Origin: Meconema thalassinum | Taxonomy: Eukaryota; Arthropoda; Insecta; Orthoptera; Tettigoniidae | Assembly: GCA_946902985.2 (NCBI GenBank) | Contig: OX336389.2 | Span: 150,463,099-150,527,098, forward strand | Length of the DNA stretch: 64,000 nt | Direction of reading: 5' to 3' | Part shown: positions 40,950-52,534 of the stretch, piece after piece | Layout of the letters: each line of letters opens with the position of its first letter | Position numbering within the stretch: the first letter of the stretch is position 1 | Made by a program: the position numbers and the translations under genes | Notes under the pieces: generated by a model | Database searches by the model: none | The model's input: the letters and a program-made list of their open reading frames with translations, nothing else | Told to the model about the DNA's origin: nothing

Positions 40950-43900
40950 TCATAAACAGAGACGGGAAGGCATTTTAATTCTTCTTCCACTCCTGGTGAA
41001 GTTGCGACTTCTGAGACTTACTGCCTCCGGAACTGCACCACTAAGTAAGGGCACCACCTCACTCCCACCTCCAGCCTCCAAAGGATATAGGTGTCTCGTA
41101 GGTCGAAGGAGTTCTCCTGAGGATGTCTTTACCCTAACTACTCGGGTCACTTTGTCTTTATCTGGAAGTGTAGCTGTCAATCTCCCCAGGGGCCTGTCTA
41201 TCCTTCTCTTGTCATCACTACCAATGATGACTACATCTCCTACCTTCCACTGATGGTCAGACTCCTTGCCCGATGAACTGCATAGAAGGCTACCAAGATA
41301 CTCCAGTCGGAATCTCCTCCTCAGCTCACCCCTTAGCTGTTGAAGATATTGAAACCTTCTGGTGAGATTAACTTGATCTAGCATGTCTAAACCAGGAGTG
41401 CCAACCACGGGAATGTCCTGAAGAAACATTGATGGAGTCAGAGGTACCAATTCATCACAGTCTTCTGAAATGTAGGTGAGGGGCCTCGAGTTGATTACCG
41501 ATTCACTATCAGCAATCACAGTTAATAGTTCTTCATATATCAAGATAGCTTTGCCTAAAACACGCCTTAATATATTCTTGACCATTTGCACAATACGTTC
41601 CCAGAATCAACCCCACCAAGGGGCTGAAGGAGGACTAAATTTCCACTTGATTCTATCAACTGATACTTCCGCACACAATTTTTTCCAATCAATGAAGCCT
41701 AACAAATTGTTGGTGCCAACAATGTTTGTCCCGTTGTCACTATAAATCACACGAGGCCTTCCTCGTCGGGCTATGAAACGCCTAAGAGCTAACAGAAACC
41801 CTTCAGTGGACAAAGTCACGACGAATTCAAAACGGGCCACTCTCACTACGGCACATGTAAAAATCACAATCCAAGCCTTGTTCTTGCATTTTAAGTATAG
41901 CGGTCCAGCAAGGTCCACTCCCACTACCTCAAATACACCTGCATCTCTCACACGATCTTCTGGAAGGGCTGGCGTTTCCGGAATGGTCTTTTCCATTTCG
42001 AATCTCCTGCACTGGGTACACTTCCTGATGACTTTGCGAATGGTTCTTCTTCCCTTTGGTATCCAGTAGTGCTCCCTGAGTATAGCGAGTAAAATCTGAA
42101 CACCAGCATGAGAGGCTCTCAAATGATGATCTCTGATTATCATCTCAGTCAAAGGGTGCTTTGATGGCAATAACACCGGCGCAAGGAAATCATATTCATC
42201 CTTTCTGTTGGTAATTTTTGTCTTAATCCTGAAGAGACCCATCTGGTCTTTAAAAAAGCAGAATGTTTTCTGGTTGTCCCTTTCGGTAAACTTCTCTTCC
42301 TGAACTAATTTCAGCAGCCGTTTCTCTGCCATTGAAATTTCAAGACAATCTAATTCGGAAGCAACATTTTTCACTACGTCATTCCTGGCATTGTTGACGA
42401 ACCGTAACATCCAGGCCACCATTCTGACGATTCTTAAGTACTTGGAAAAATACCTCAAATGCCAGTGTTTTTCCTGGGAGACAAGCATGGTATTGGTAAC
42501 ATGGCCTTTTCTTCTTTCTTCATCGACCTCTTCTTCATTAACTTTTACAGTGCGCGTTGGCCAGCTGTTTTCTTCCAACTTTAACCAAGCGGGTCCCTCC
42601 GACCAACGAGAAGAAATCAGCTGCAACGTAGAGCAACCTCTCGAAGGTAGATCGGCTGGGTTGTCCGTCCCTGGTAGATGAAACCAACGCTTTGGGTTAG
42701 TTAATGTTCTAATTTCTTTCACACGGTTAGTGACGAACACTCCCCAAGCTTCCTCGCTTCGTATCCAACATAAAACAGAAGACGAGTCACTCCAGTAGTA
42801 CTCCGGGACGTCCGTTAGATTCAAGCTTTCCTTCACTGTAAAGGCAAGACGAGAGCCTATAGTGCAAGTTAATAGCTCCAGTCTCGGTATCGTCACCTTC
42901 TTGAGAGGTGCTACCCTGGATTTTGCTGCGACCAGTTGCACTTCAATTTCTTTCCCATTGAATGATCTCAAGAAAATAACAACCGCATAAGCCACTTGAC
43001 TGGCATCACAAAATACATGCAAACTCCAAGAGGATCTGTCCTCACAATTAGAAAATCTTCTAGGCACTTTAATCTCAGCAATAGAGGGCAGTTCATGTAA
43101 CCAATTATTGAATTTGCTTTGGGCGTCTTCACTCAGTGGACTACCCCAACTTATTTTCTCTCTCCAACTTTCCTGAAGCAACACCTTTGGCACAATGGAA
43201 ACCGGACAAGTAAATCCAATTGGATCAAAGATACTTTGAGCTACCGACAAGACTGTCCTCCTTGTGAGAACATCAGATTCATTTAATTTTGCTACTTTAC
43301 AAGCCCAAGTATCAGCTACTGGGTCCCACCACAAACCCAAAACGGGTGTCACTTCGGGAACCTCATCCTCCAGACTCAATCTGGTGTGCTCCCATCCTCG
43401 GAGGTCAAATTTTCCTTGCAACAGTAACTCTCTAGACTCTTCCTCTGTGTTCAAGGAAGTGACGCAAATGTCTAGATATAGTGAGGTTCTTAGTTTATCT
43501 GCTGTCTCAGTGAAGCATGTACTGCTTTTCAGATGACTGTCCAATACGGCTTCTAGTAGAAATGGACTACAGTTCACTCCGAAAACAACCCGTTTGTGGC
43601 GGTATATTTTAAGAGTCCCCTCAGTGAAGTTCTCCCACCACAGGAATTTCAGAAAGTTTCGATCATTCTCAGAGACTGAAATTTGAAGAAACGCCTTCTT
43701 AATGTCTGCGATCACACCTATCCTGTTTAAACGGAACCAGTTCAAAATAGAAGGAATTACTTCCAACAAATTAGGACCCTTTTCCAGACAGTCATTGAGT
43801 GAAAGTCCTCCTTTCGATTTACATGAAGCATCAAACACCGGCCTCACCGCTGTACTCGATCCTTCCTTGAAAACTCCTCGGTGTGGTAAATAATATCCAA

Positions 43901-44405
43901 CATCCTGAGAGCCCTCCTGACCAACTTCTTCGATTACCCCTTCCTGTTCCCAGTCCTGAAGCACTTGCTGGTACTTCTCAAATTTGTCTTCCTAGATCAA
44001 ACGGTGTGTTACAGAAACCAGTCTTTTTAACGCAACTTCCTTGTTGCCCGACAATAACTGCTGATTTTCTTTCCACAGAAGTGCGACTTCATACCTTCCT
44101 TCCTCATTGAGCTTAACGTTTTCTTGGAAATGTTTCAATGTTGCGATTTCAATTTCCTTCTTCGATAGTGTTTCAGCAGGATCACCAATTCCAATGGTTT
44201 CCAGGTTCCACAGTTCACCCAAAGAAGCAGTTCTCACAAACAGAGAGTTCACCATGGACACTGTGCTATCGTTTTCAGTTGTCTTCCAAAGCTGACCCAT
44301 CACTGTCCAACCAAATGTAGTCCTAACAGCAACCAATCCAGACTTCAACTTCATTGTGTCCCCAGTCAATAAACTACCCACAGTGTCTGCGCCGATTAAT
44401 TTCAC
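40950..44405 (-). pseudogene. BEL pol, part 2: reverse transcriptase, RNase H, integrase
   Basis: One continuous frame broken by two in-frame stops, a TAG at 43992-43994 and a TGA at 41607-41609. It starts at LIGADTVGSLLTG, the conserved BEL segment before the reverse transcriptase. The reverse transcriptase has the first catalytic Asp in VIADIKKAFLQ, but the usual Y-x-D-D is YLDI, so the second catalytic Asp of that pair is lost. RNase H shows FCDAS. Integrase has a His-His-Cys-Cys zinc region (HHLRASHAG, CTQC), VGVDLAGP and YSDNGTN, and the TGA falls in the normally conserved WWGG site. A C-terminal domain (WKVGDVVII) follows. It is inactive as written. Confidence 0.88.
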
Positions 44406-44408
44406 ATC

Positions 44409-45450
44409 ATGTACAAGATGGCGACAAGTAACAAATCAACCAAGTGCGGCCAGTGTGAAAAATGTAAAACTGATAATGAAGATTACATAATTTGTGATGG
44501 GGAATGTGGCAAATCATACCACAGAACCTGTGTAAACATAAAGAAAAAAGTTTTTAACCGGCTTTTGTCCAACAAGGCCAAGCAATGGTATTGTGTCGTG
44601 TGCAGTGCAATGAGTAATAAGTCAACTACGGATGATGTTTCTAAAATCGCCTCGCCAGACGAGAATGTAAGTAAACCAGATTTAGACGATCTTGTTTGTG
44701 AAATCAACCTTCGACTGACAAAACTCGAAAACATTGAAAAGACTGACAATGACATGCTTAAGTCCGTGACATACTTTTCTGATTGTTTTGATGGTATGGA
44801 AAGTGACATTTCAACTGCCGCACAAATTCTGAAGCAAGCCTTGTCAGAAATAACAAAGCTCAGCCAAAGAGTTTGTGAGTTAGAGAAGGACAAGAATATC
44901 GCCTGCAGTGAGGTCAAATTGTTAAAGCAAGAGAATCTCGTGCTTCAACAGTACGTTCGGCGAAACAACTTAGAGCTTCATGGCGTACCGCACACGTCAA
45001 ACGAAAACCCCGTTCAAATTGTCAAGACTATCGCTGACCAATTGGGTGTCACAGTTGTTGAGTCCGATATTGACGCCTGCCATCGGCTGCCACACAGCAG
45101 AGAAGGTCTTCCACCTCCTTTACTAGTAAAATTCTGCAGCCGGCTAAAAAGACGCAATTCTAAAAGGCAAAAGATCCAAACCCAACCTGAACTCAAGTGA
45201 TGCAGGAATCAATGGAAGGGCTAGTCCTATCTTCATTAACGAGCATTTGACGCCAGCCAATAAAGTACTTCACAAACAGGCAAGAGACCTCCGTAATTTA
45301 GGTTTTAAATACGTCTGGACCCGGGACTGTAAAATTTTCGTCCGTAAATCAGATAGTGACAAGGCCATCAGGATCACCTCACCAGAAGACATTGAAACGC
45401 TAGTAAAAGACTCTTCCATCAACAAGGCTCAGCCATCCCATTCACAGTAA
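44409..45450 (+). pseudogene. ORF1 of the nested non-LTR element: PHD finger and nucleic-acid-binding domain
   Basis: The first frame (44409-45200, 263 residues) has a PHD-type Cys/His cluster at residues 13-62 (CGQCEKC, CDGECGKSYHRTC, WYCVVC). An acidic linker and a coiled coil (about 85-180) follow, then an RRM-like region opening with RRNNLELHGVP and containing HRLPHS. It runs off-frame near 45190, and the expected continuation (FINEHLTPANK, RNLGFKYVW, then IRITS) is in another frame ending at 45450. ORF1 proteins bind the element's RNA. One frameshift breaks this copy. Confidence 0.8.
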
Positions 45451-45559
45451 TAGTAATGAATCAAGACATGGGCCTACTAGTTTATGTTGACTTACACACA
45501 TCAATTGATGAGCGTAAATATGACTGTATCCACGACTACATAGCAGACTATAAAAATTA

Positions 45560-48490
45560 GGTTAGCCAAATCAAGTGTCTTTACCTAAATAGCAGAAGCC
45601 TAAAAAATAAACTAGAAGATATCGAGATACTGATACATATTGTGGAAAATCTAGGTGTCATAGTGGTAACCGAGACTTGGGTAAAAAGTAATGAAGCTAA
45701 ATACTTCAACCTAAACAACTATTCTGTTGCATTTGTACACAGAGATAATCAGGATGGTGGAGGTGTGGGAGTTTATGTCCACAAAAAATGGAATACAAAT
45801 GTTCTTAACCTAGTTGAGAGTAACCATAGCTTGATCCAGTTAGAGCTTATAAGAAATGATACTGTTCGTTTCAATAACCTGCATACTATTAATATAATTG
45901 CAGTATATAATCCTAACATAAATAACGCAACAAAATTCATGCAATCTCTAGAGCACATTCTCTCGAAAAACAATGCCAATCTTTCCTTATGCATTGGTGA
46001 TACAAATATTAACTTATTAAACAAAAATAATGTAACAAAATCATACCTCAATCTACTATCAAGCTATGGTTTCACACAAGGCAATACTCGCTATCCAACA
46101 AGAATAAGTGAATCAACAAGTACACTCCTTGATCAGGTGGCCACTAATAACTGTAAATATGCCTATAGAATAAGCAATATAAATAGAGATATTAGTGATC
46201 ATAATATTCTTGTAACTGAGATTTTTTGGTCAAACTAATATCCAGGCAAAAGCCCAATCTCGAACATGACATTTAAATACGCCCCCAACAAGCAAAGGTC
46301 TAGTTCAAAAAACGTGAATAAAAATTACCGGTACATGAACAAAAACAACTTCTCTAATCATCTCAATCAAATAGGCTGCTTAGATGATCTAAACGAAACT
46401 TATATCGCCATGAAACACAAAATCTTGACACAGACACCCAACAAAGAAAACACTGACTCACCTTTGAAGGAAATACACCAGAACCACAAGAAACCATGGA
46501 TAACAACAGAATTAATTCAACTAATAAAACAAAGGGACCTACTACATGCTAAACTTAAAACTAGCACTCACAGAAACAATAACCTCTTAAAGGAAGAGCA
46601 CATAATATGTAGGAACAAAGTGACAGCTTTAAAACTGAAACTGAAATCCTCATACTATGAACATAATTTAACATTGAATGCCAATAGCATAAAAGATACA
46701 TGGAAAGTAATCAATGAAATGCTCGGCCTCTCAGGAGGCTACACGAAAAAAAATCTATAACTGCACAACTGAAAACAAAGATGGTCCCAGTGAGATAATA
46801 ATTGACGGTAAATCTTTCACAGGAAAAGAAAATATTTGCAATGTTCTAAACACTCACTTTATAAACATAGCACACAAATTAGCCATAAACATCCCCCCAG
46901 GGAAGAAAGTTAATGAAATTAATGTCAACACAGATTCCATATTTATGACCCCGACTAATGAGATGGAAATTCGCAATATTATATTAAGCCTTAAAATGAA
47001 AAGTAGCCAAGACAAAGATGGTATGTCAGTGAAATTGTTAAAAACTCCATTGACATGCTCAGTAGCCCACTAACTACTTTCATCAATTTATCGTTAGAGA
47101 CTGGTCTGGTGCCTGATGATCTAAAAATAGCACGAGTCATACCAGTCTATAAAGGAGGTGACAAAAGCAATACGGACAATTACAGGCCCATTTCCATCCT
47201 CTCACCCATGTCCAAGGTACTCGAAACAGTAGTAAAAACAGAATTGTTAATTTCTTAAATAAAAATGATTACTTCTACAAAAGTCAATATGGATTCCGAG
47301 AAAACTCAAGCACAGAAATAGCCACAATTGATATTATCTCTAACTTGCAGGATGTCTTAGACAATAAGATGACAGCGAGTGGCCTTTTCATAGACCTGAG
47401 AAAGGCGTTTGATACTGTTGACCATGAAATTCTTTTAGGGAAACTTGAAAAAGCAGGTATCCGAGGAGTAGCTTGGGCATGGTTTAAAAATTACCTATCT
47501 AATCGTAAGCAGTATATTGAAATAAATGGCTGCAGAAGTGAGGAAGTTAATATTACCCATGGTGTGCCCCAAGGATCAATACTGGGTCCTTCCCTCTTCT
47601 TAGTATATATTAATGACATAGCAACACTCCGTTTTCATGGTAATATAACGTTGTTTGCAGATGACTTAAGCATCTTTTACAATGCGTACACCACCTACAC
47701 TCTGATTACACACATGCAGGAGGACATGAATACCATACTTGGCTGGACCCAGTCAAATAAATTAACAATAAATGAAGATAAAACAAATTATTTAATAATA
47801 TCAAAGCGTAGAACAAAGTTAGACATCACTCAGAATATAATGCTGAATGGAAAAGCAGTTAAAAGGGTCTCATCTGTCAAATACCTAGGCTTAATAATAG
47901 ATGAAAATCTCTCCTGGCAAAAGCACATTGATGCATTAGTAAAAACAAATATCACCTGCCGCTGGGGTGATAAAAAAATTGAGCTACTATATCCCAAAAT
48001 ATCTACTCAGGAAAGTGTATTTTTCCTTAATCCATAGCCACTTACAATATTTGAATACAATTTGGATAAAATGCTCAAATTACCTAAATAAGGAAATTGA
48101 GGTAATTCAGAATAGAGCCATAAGAAATATTTATAACTACCCTTTTTAACACCAACCAAACACCTTTATATTACGAGTAAAATTCAACCAGTAACCCTAA
48201 ATGCAGAAATCAAATCAAATGTTCTAATGTACCAAATCCTACACAACAGAATCCACACAAATTTAAACTTCACTAAACAATCTGATTTACACGCTTACAA
48301 AACTAGACATGCAGATGACATAACACTTTTCCATATCAATTCCAAACAATATGGCAGTAATAGCATTAAGTATAGTGCCTTTGTAAAATTCAATAGACTA
48401 CCAGAAAATATAAAAATTGCACCTAGCCTACCAATCTTTAAAAGGAGGCTAAAACAGTTTATGTGGAATGATTATAAAATGTCAGTTTGA
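45560..48490 (+). pseudogene. ORF2 of the nested non-LTR element: endonuclease and reverse transcriptase
   Basis: Endonuclease is encoded from about 45560 to 46238 (LYLNSRSLKNKLEDIE, VTETWV, GGGVGVYV, then SDHNIL). A linker follows (46266-46760), and a frame change near 46750 leads to 46770-47073. Another change near 47060 leads to the fingers region (YRPISILSPMSK, 47055-47258), followed by a further break. The palm (47345-48037) has FIDLRKAFDTVDH, HGVPQGSILGP and an intact FADD. The C-terminal part is in other frames to 48490. Catalytic residues are mostly kept but at least four frame breaks make it inactive. The similarity is to the CR1/Jockey group. Confidence 0.82.
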
Positions 48491-48677
48491 AGAAATTTCA
48501 TAATGTGAGAAGACAAAAGAAGAACACATTGTGTACAAAAACTTATGAAAGCTACAAAATGTTGTATATATTTCCATACTGAAAACTTTGTAAACTATAC
48601 ATTGTATTGTAATTTGTCGCCAACAAGATAAAACTGTACAATTCATTTGTATATGAGTCCTTGACTCGTTAAGGGAT

Positions 48678-50375
48678 TCATAAAATACATAGTAGTCCAA
48701 TCTCCGATGGCTCTGGGCCAAAATCAGAGAGCCAGATTTTCTTTTCTCTGATCTCATCCATCCAAGGGCCCCGGTTTAACCGTGGGATTACACCACAAAT
48801 TTCCTTTTGTCCCAACACCTTTATTTTTCGAGAAATTGAATGACGTAGGTCGTCTATATCTATCTCATATAGCTTATGATCATTGGCACTGATTGAAGCA
48901 CCCGCAAAAAGCCTGTGTTCAATTTTTTTAGTCTTTGATGGAATATACCCCATTTCCACAGCAATCTTCTCTAACAGATAGGATCTCTGCGAGCCTGTAT
49001 CTAACAACGCCCGTACAGTTTTTCTCTCCTTTGATGAACCAACCTAACTACAAGAGTTTGCAGCAGTACTTCCGAAACATCACTAGTTTGTGTATTAAGG
49101 GTTGTAGTTGGGACACCAGGCAATTTTGAGCCCCTTTCCTGGTGCTTCTCCTCACCTTTATAATCCCCCCTATTTACATCTAATTTTGGGCACATAATAG
49201 CTTCATGTTTACTACTGCACTCAAGACACTTCAGTTTCGTAATACAATTTGCAGCCCTATGTCGAACCTTCAGACACAAAAAACAATCCTTGTTTTCAGA
49301 CAGTCTTTTACGTTTGTCCCCTAAGTTCATTTCTTGAGCAAGACAACACTGTTATGTGTTTTTTTTTACAGAAGACACACGTTGAACTGTTTCCTTCACC
49401 TTTACCAGCTAAGAGAACACTAGCAGTTGCTAAACTACTCTCTTTCCATTCTTTGACTTTAGCAATCCTTGATTCACTAGAAACTCCAAAACCAGCTTGA
49501 GCAAATGTAATCCTCTCTTCACTTTCTACTTCACCCCTCAGAAAACCAAATAATGCAGTCAGTTTGTCGGCATGTCCATTGTCTTGATCCCTCATAGCCG
49601 TTGACGAACTCCTCATCCAGACACGTAACACTTCCTCAGGCAAGCAGGATTCTACTAGAGGGAAAAGCATTGACCCGTACTTATCTCGGGTAACACCTAT
49701 AGACTCCAGAGCTCTCAGTTGTGCTTCCAACTTGTCATATAGACTAGCAAGTTGAGTCTTCTTCCTTGTTTGAGAAACATTTTTCACTACAAGACTTATG
49801 AGTTCCCTTACATAGAACTCAGTCAATAAATCCTCCCTTCCAAATCTACCCTGAAGAGATTCCACTGCTTTAGGGTAATTTTCAGCAGTAGGGGGGAAAC
49901 TGGCAACTAATTCTCAAGCGCGACTATCAACTTTCGTGGATTGGATCAAGTATTGGAATTTGTCTTCGTCCTCAATTTCAGAGTCCTCATGAATGCGCCG
50001 AAATTGTCCCCAAAATTCCAACCAATTATTAATCTCCCCATCGAATGTCATGAATTCTATTTTAGGTAGTTTCAACTGCCTTTTGGTTTTATTCCCATCT
50101 GATAGGACCGATCTTGCTGACACCACTGCCAATACATTGGAATTAGCCTGCAACCGTAGAGCATACTTTTGTCTTGCATCATCCAATCTGTCTCTAAAAC
50201 TGTCTACATATTCGTACTCACGGTCATACTCGTCCCCTTCCTTTTCCAGCAACATACTTAAAACTTTCTCGTCCAACGGTGCCAGCTCTGTTCCTAACCT
50301 CTCCAATTTGGTTAGCAAGGACTGTAAGGTGTCGTCGTCCACGCCGTCTAGCATTTCTTGATTAAAGTTTTGCAA
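48678..50375 (-). pseudogene. BEL gag and protease (part 1 of gag-pol)
   Basis: Gag begins at 50375 (acidic helical start, then LPKIEMTF-like capsid sequence KLPKIEFMTFDGEINNWLEF). A TGA at 49914-49916 replaces a codon before ELVASFPPT, and the frame continues to 49308. The next frame (49330-49001) carries Cys/His knuckles (CFLCLKVRHRAANC, CLECSSKHEAIMC). A further shift leads to the aspartic protease with active site LDTGSQ (49007-48678), running into the nested insertion at about 48690. The order is normal for BEL/Pao; the stop and two frameshifts make it non-functional. Confidence 0.85.
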
Positions 50376-50541
50376 AAGCGCATTGTACGCCTTCGTAAAA
50401 GTCGCTCTTACCGGCTACCCCGCTTTCATTAACTTCTCCATTTCCAATACGAACACAGAACAGGAACACGCGGTCTTTAAATCAACACAATCTTCAAGTT
50501 GTTTGAATTAATACGCCATCCTGGCAGGGTCGCGAATACTT

Positions 50542-50732
50542 TGTTAGGGACCTACGCCTACCCGGTGTAGGTATAACCAATAAAACAAATTGAATGAAAC
50601 GCTCAAGACTTCTCATAAGAAAGCTTTATATTCTAGTAACCGCCATTACAATATTTTCACCGCCTTGTGTATCAAAGCTCTCAACAACAAGAAACACAAA
50701 AGTCATGGAGTAAAGAGTAATCGTCCGTGACA
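50542..50732 (-). repeat. LTR of the BEL/Pao element (5' LTR in element orientation)
   Basis: 191 bp with the same ends as 40725-40915; differences near CCTACCC(T/G)GTG, AGAAA(A/G)CTT and TTTTCAC(T/C)GCC. Followed by the duplicated CCGAG. Confidence 0.95.
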
Positions 50733-51052
50733 CCGAGTTAGTGTCTTCCATGTACGGTCCCTCGTGGCAAATTATTAAGATCTGAGAGTTTTTGAGTTCC
50801 ATGTTCGGATATTAGAAATGAGATTAAATTTCATATTGAAGACGACTCTTACAACCACAGTTCTGCTTGGACATGTTTGTGCCCTGTGTAGATTAATTTA
50901 CGACTCGTCAGTGGCCGACTGACAAATTCCACAGTTGCGTGTGCTCTTCCGTCGCGTACGGGTCGGTCTCTCTTAGCTCGCCTGTTCGATTCGCCTCGTG
51001 TGTGGAGAGCGACTGCTTCTGTTAAGTAGTGTGACTGTGTGTTCACGTATAC

Positions 51053-52455
51053 GTGTGTGTGCCTAAGTGTGTATTAGTGACTCTTACTCAGGGAATAGTA
51101 GACCCATTCTCGGTTCTATATATCGGGGACATGTCAGACACAAGTGGGGGTGCGGAAAATCCGGGCCCACCTGACGATGCCATGGACGTTATTCTTACGG
51201 AGATTATGCCTTTAAATGCCCCGTTTACCCCAGCCTTATCTTCTGCTACCCCGTCATCTGATACGAATTTGCCTCTCGTAATTTCGACCTCCTCAACTCC
51301 GTCAACTGGGGCCGATCCTCCGAGACCGTACCCCTCAACCCACTCTGGGCCCTATCATGTTAATGTCGATTCTGTCGACAATTCGCATATCGGTCATTTG
51401 CATCCGATGGCTTTGGGACGACTGTTCTATGAGAAAAAAAATCGAGGGAATTTCGGCCATTCACCGCAAGGGGCGCAATCGCATACAGATTACCTTCAAC
51501 ACGGCTCGAGCCGCCAACCTCTTTCTTAAAAAACCCTTACTCGCCGAAAAAAAAAAGTTGAAAGCGTTCATTCCATCCTCGAACATCCAACGGATAGGCT
51601 TAATCCGTGGTGTCGATTTATCTCTATCGAATGACGATATCCTGCAGTATATTGAGTCGCCATGCCCCATAATCAAACTCCAACGCATGTCTTTCGTAAG
51701 ATGATTGACAGTAAAGGGGAGATGCTCCCCACGGGGACGATAAAACTTTTTTTGAAACGCAGACTCTCCCAAAATATGTCTCAATTTTTCATGTTGTCCT
51801 TGAGGTCCACCTTCTTATCTTTAGGCCGATCATATGTAATCTATGTCAGCGGTATGGACATACCGGTCAAAATTGTCGTGCAAGAGCTCCCCGATGTGGC
51901 CGCTGTGCTCAAGGCCATGAAACTTCGACATGTTCCCAAGTCTTGGTACGATGCGTGCATTGTGATGAGAATCATACAAGTGATTCCTCCCAGTGTGTGT
52001 ACCATCAAAATCAAGTTGAGATAAAAACACGTGTGTGTGTCGAAAATAAGTCATACCAAGAAATTGTTGCTCCATTTTCTAACCTCTTTCAACCACTTAC
52101 CGTTCCTCAGCAATTTCCCCCACTTTCTCCCACTAATACCCCTGCTTCTACCACGCTACCTAAAAAACGTAAATTTACGTCCATTGTTCAAAGCTCACCC
52201 AAAGTGATACCACCTTTGGGTTACGACCGGCAGTCCTATCTCTCGATAGTTCGGCCAGACCATTTGACTCGTCCGGTGCCCAGTGCCGTCACTCCGTCGA
52301 CGTCTACCATGCACTTCAGCCCCCCTCCTCCCCCTCCTGTGCCACCCAAAACTGGTGTGCCCCCTGCCATCACACGTGATTATCTCCAACTTATGGACCT
52401 TTTGGGCTCGAATGCCCAATGGGCCCACATTTTAAAAATATGTATGATAAAATAG
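51053..52455 (+). pseudogene. ORF1 (Gag-like) of the I-type element
   Basis: The N-terminal frame (start probably at 51131, MSDTSGGAENPGPP) is Pro/Ser/Thr-rich and switches frame near 51480 and again near 51690. Three zinc-knuckle motifs are encoded at about 51850-52000 (in order C..C..H..C: RYGHTGQNC, CGRCAQGHETSTC, CVHCDENHTSDSSQC). The last frame (51943-52455) ends in a Pro-rich tract. Knuckles bind the element RNA. Two frameshifts break this copy. Confidence 0.75.
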
Positions 52456-52534
52456 TTCTTCTCCCGTTTCATTCTCTTCCTCCCGAATCCCAACCTCTTG
52501 AGTCACCCAGGGATGTACAATCATCTCCCATCCC

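Larger units (their letters stand above)
44406..48690 (+). mobile_element. Non-LTR retrotransposon (CR1/Jockey type) nested in the BEL element
   Basis: It interrupts BEL pol between GPEPSEIGLL and LIGADTVG codons. It is read on the plus strand, with ORF1, endonuclease and reverse transcriptase. The 3' end lies just after TTCATAAAATACATA; no poly(A) tail is seen and the target duplication is not resolved. Several frameshifts break ORF2. Confidence 0.85.
40725..50732 (-). mobile_element. BEL/Pao LTR retrotransposon with a nested non-LTR element
   Basis: Two 191-bp LTRs and a CCGAG duplication delimit a 10.0-kb element on the minus strand. The order is gag, CCHC fingers, aspartic protease, reverse transcriptase, RNase H and integrase, the BEL/Pao arrangement. 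About 4.3 kb of it (44406-48690) is a later non-LTR insertion on the opposite strand. The LTRs are about 98% identical, yet the coding region carries several stops and frameshifts. Confidence 0.93.
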
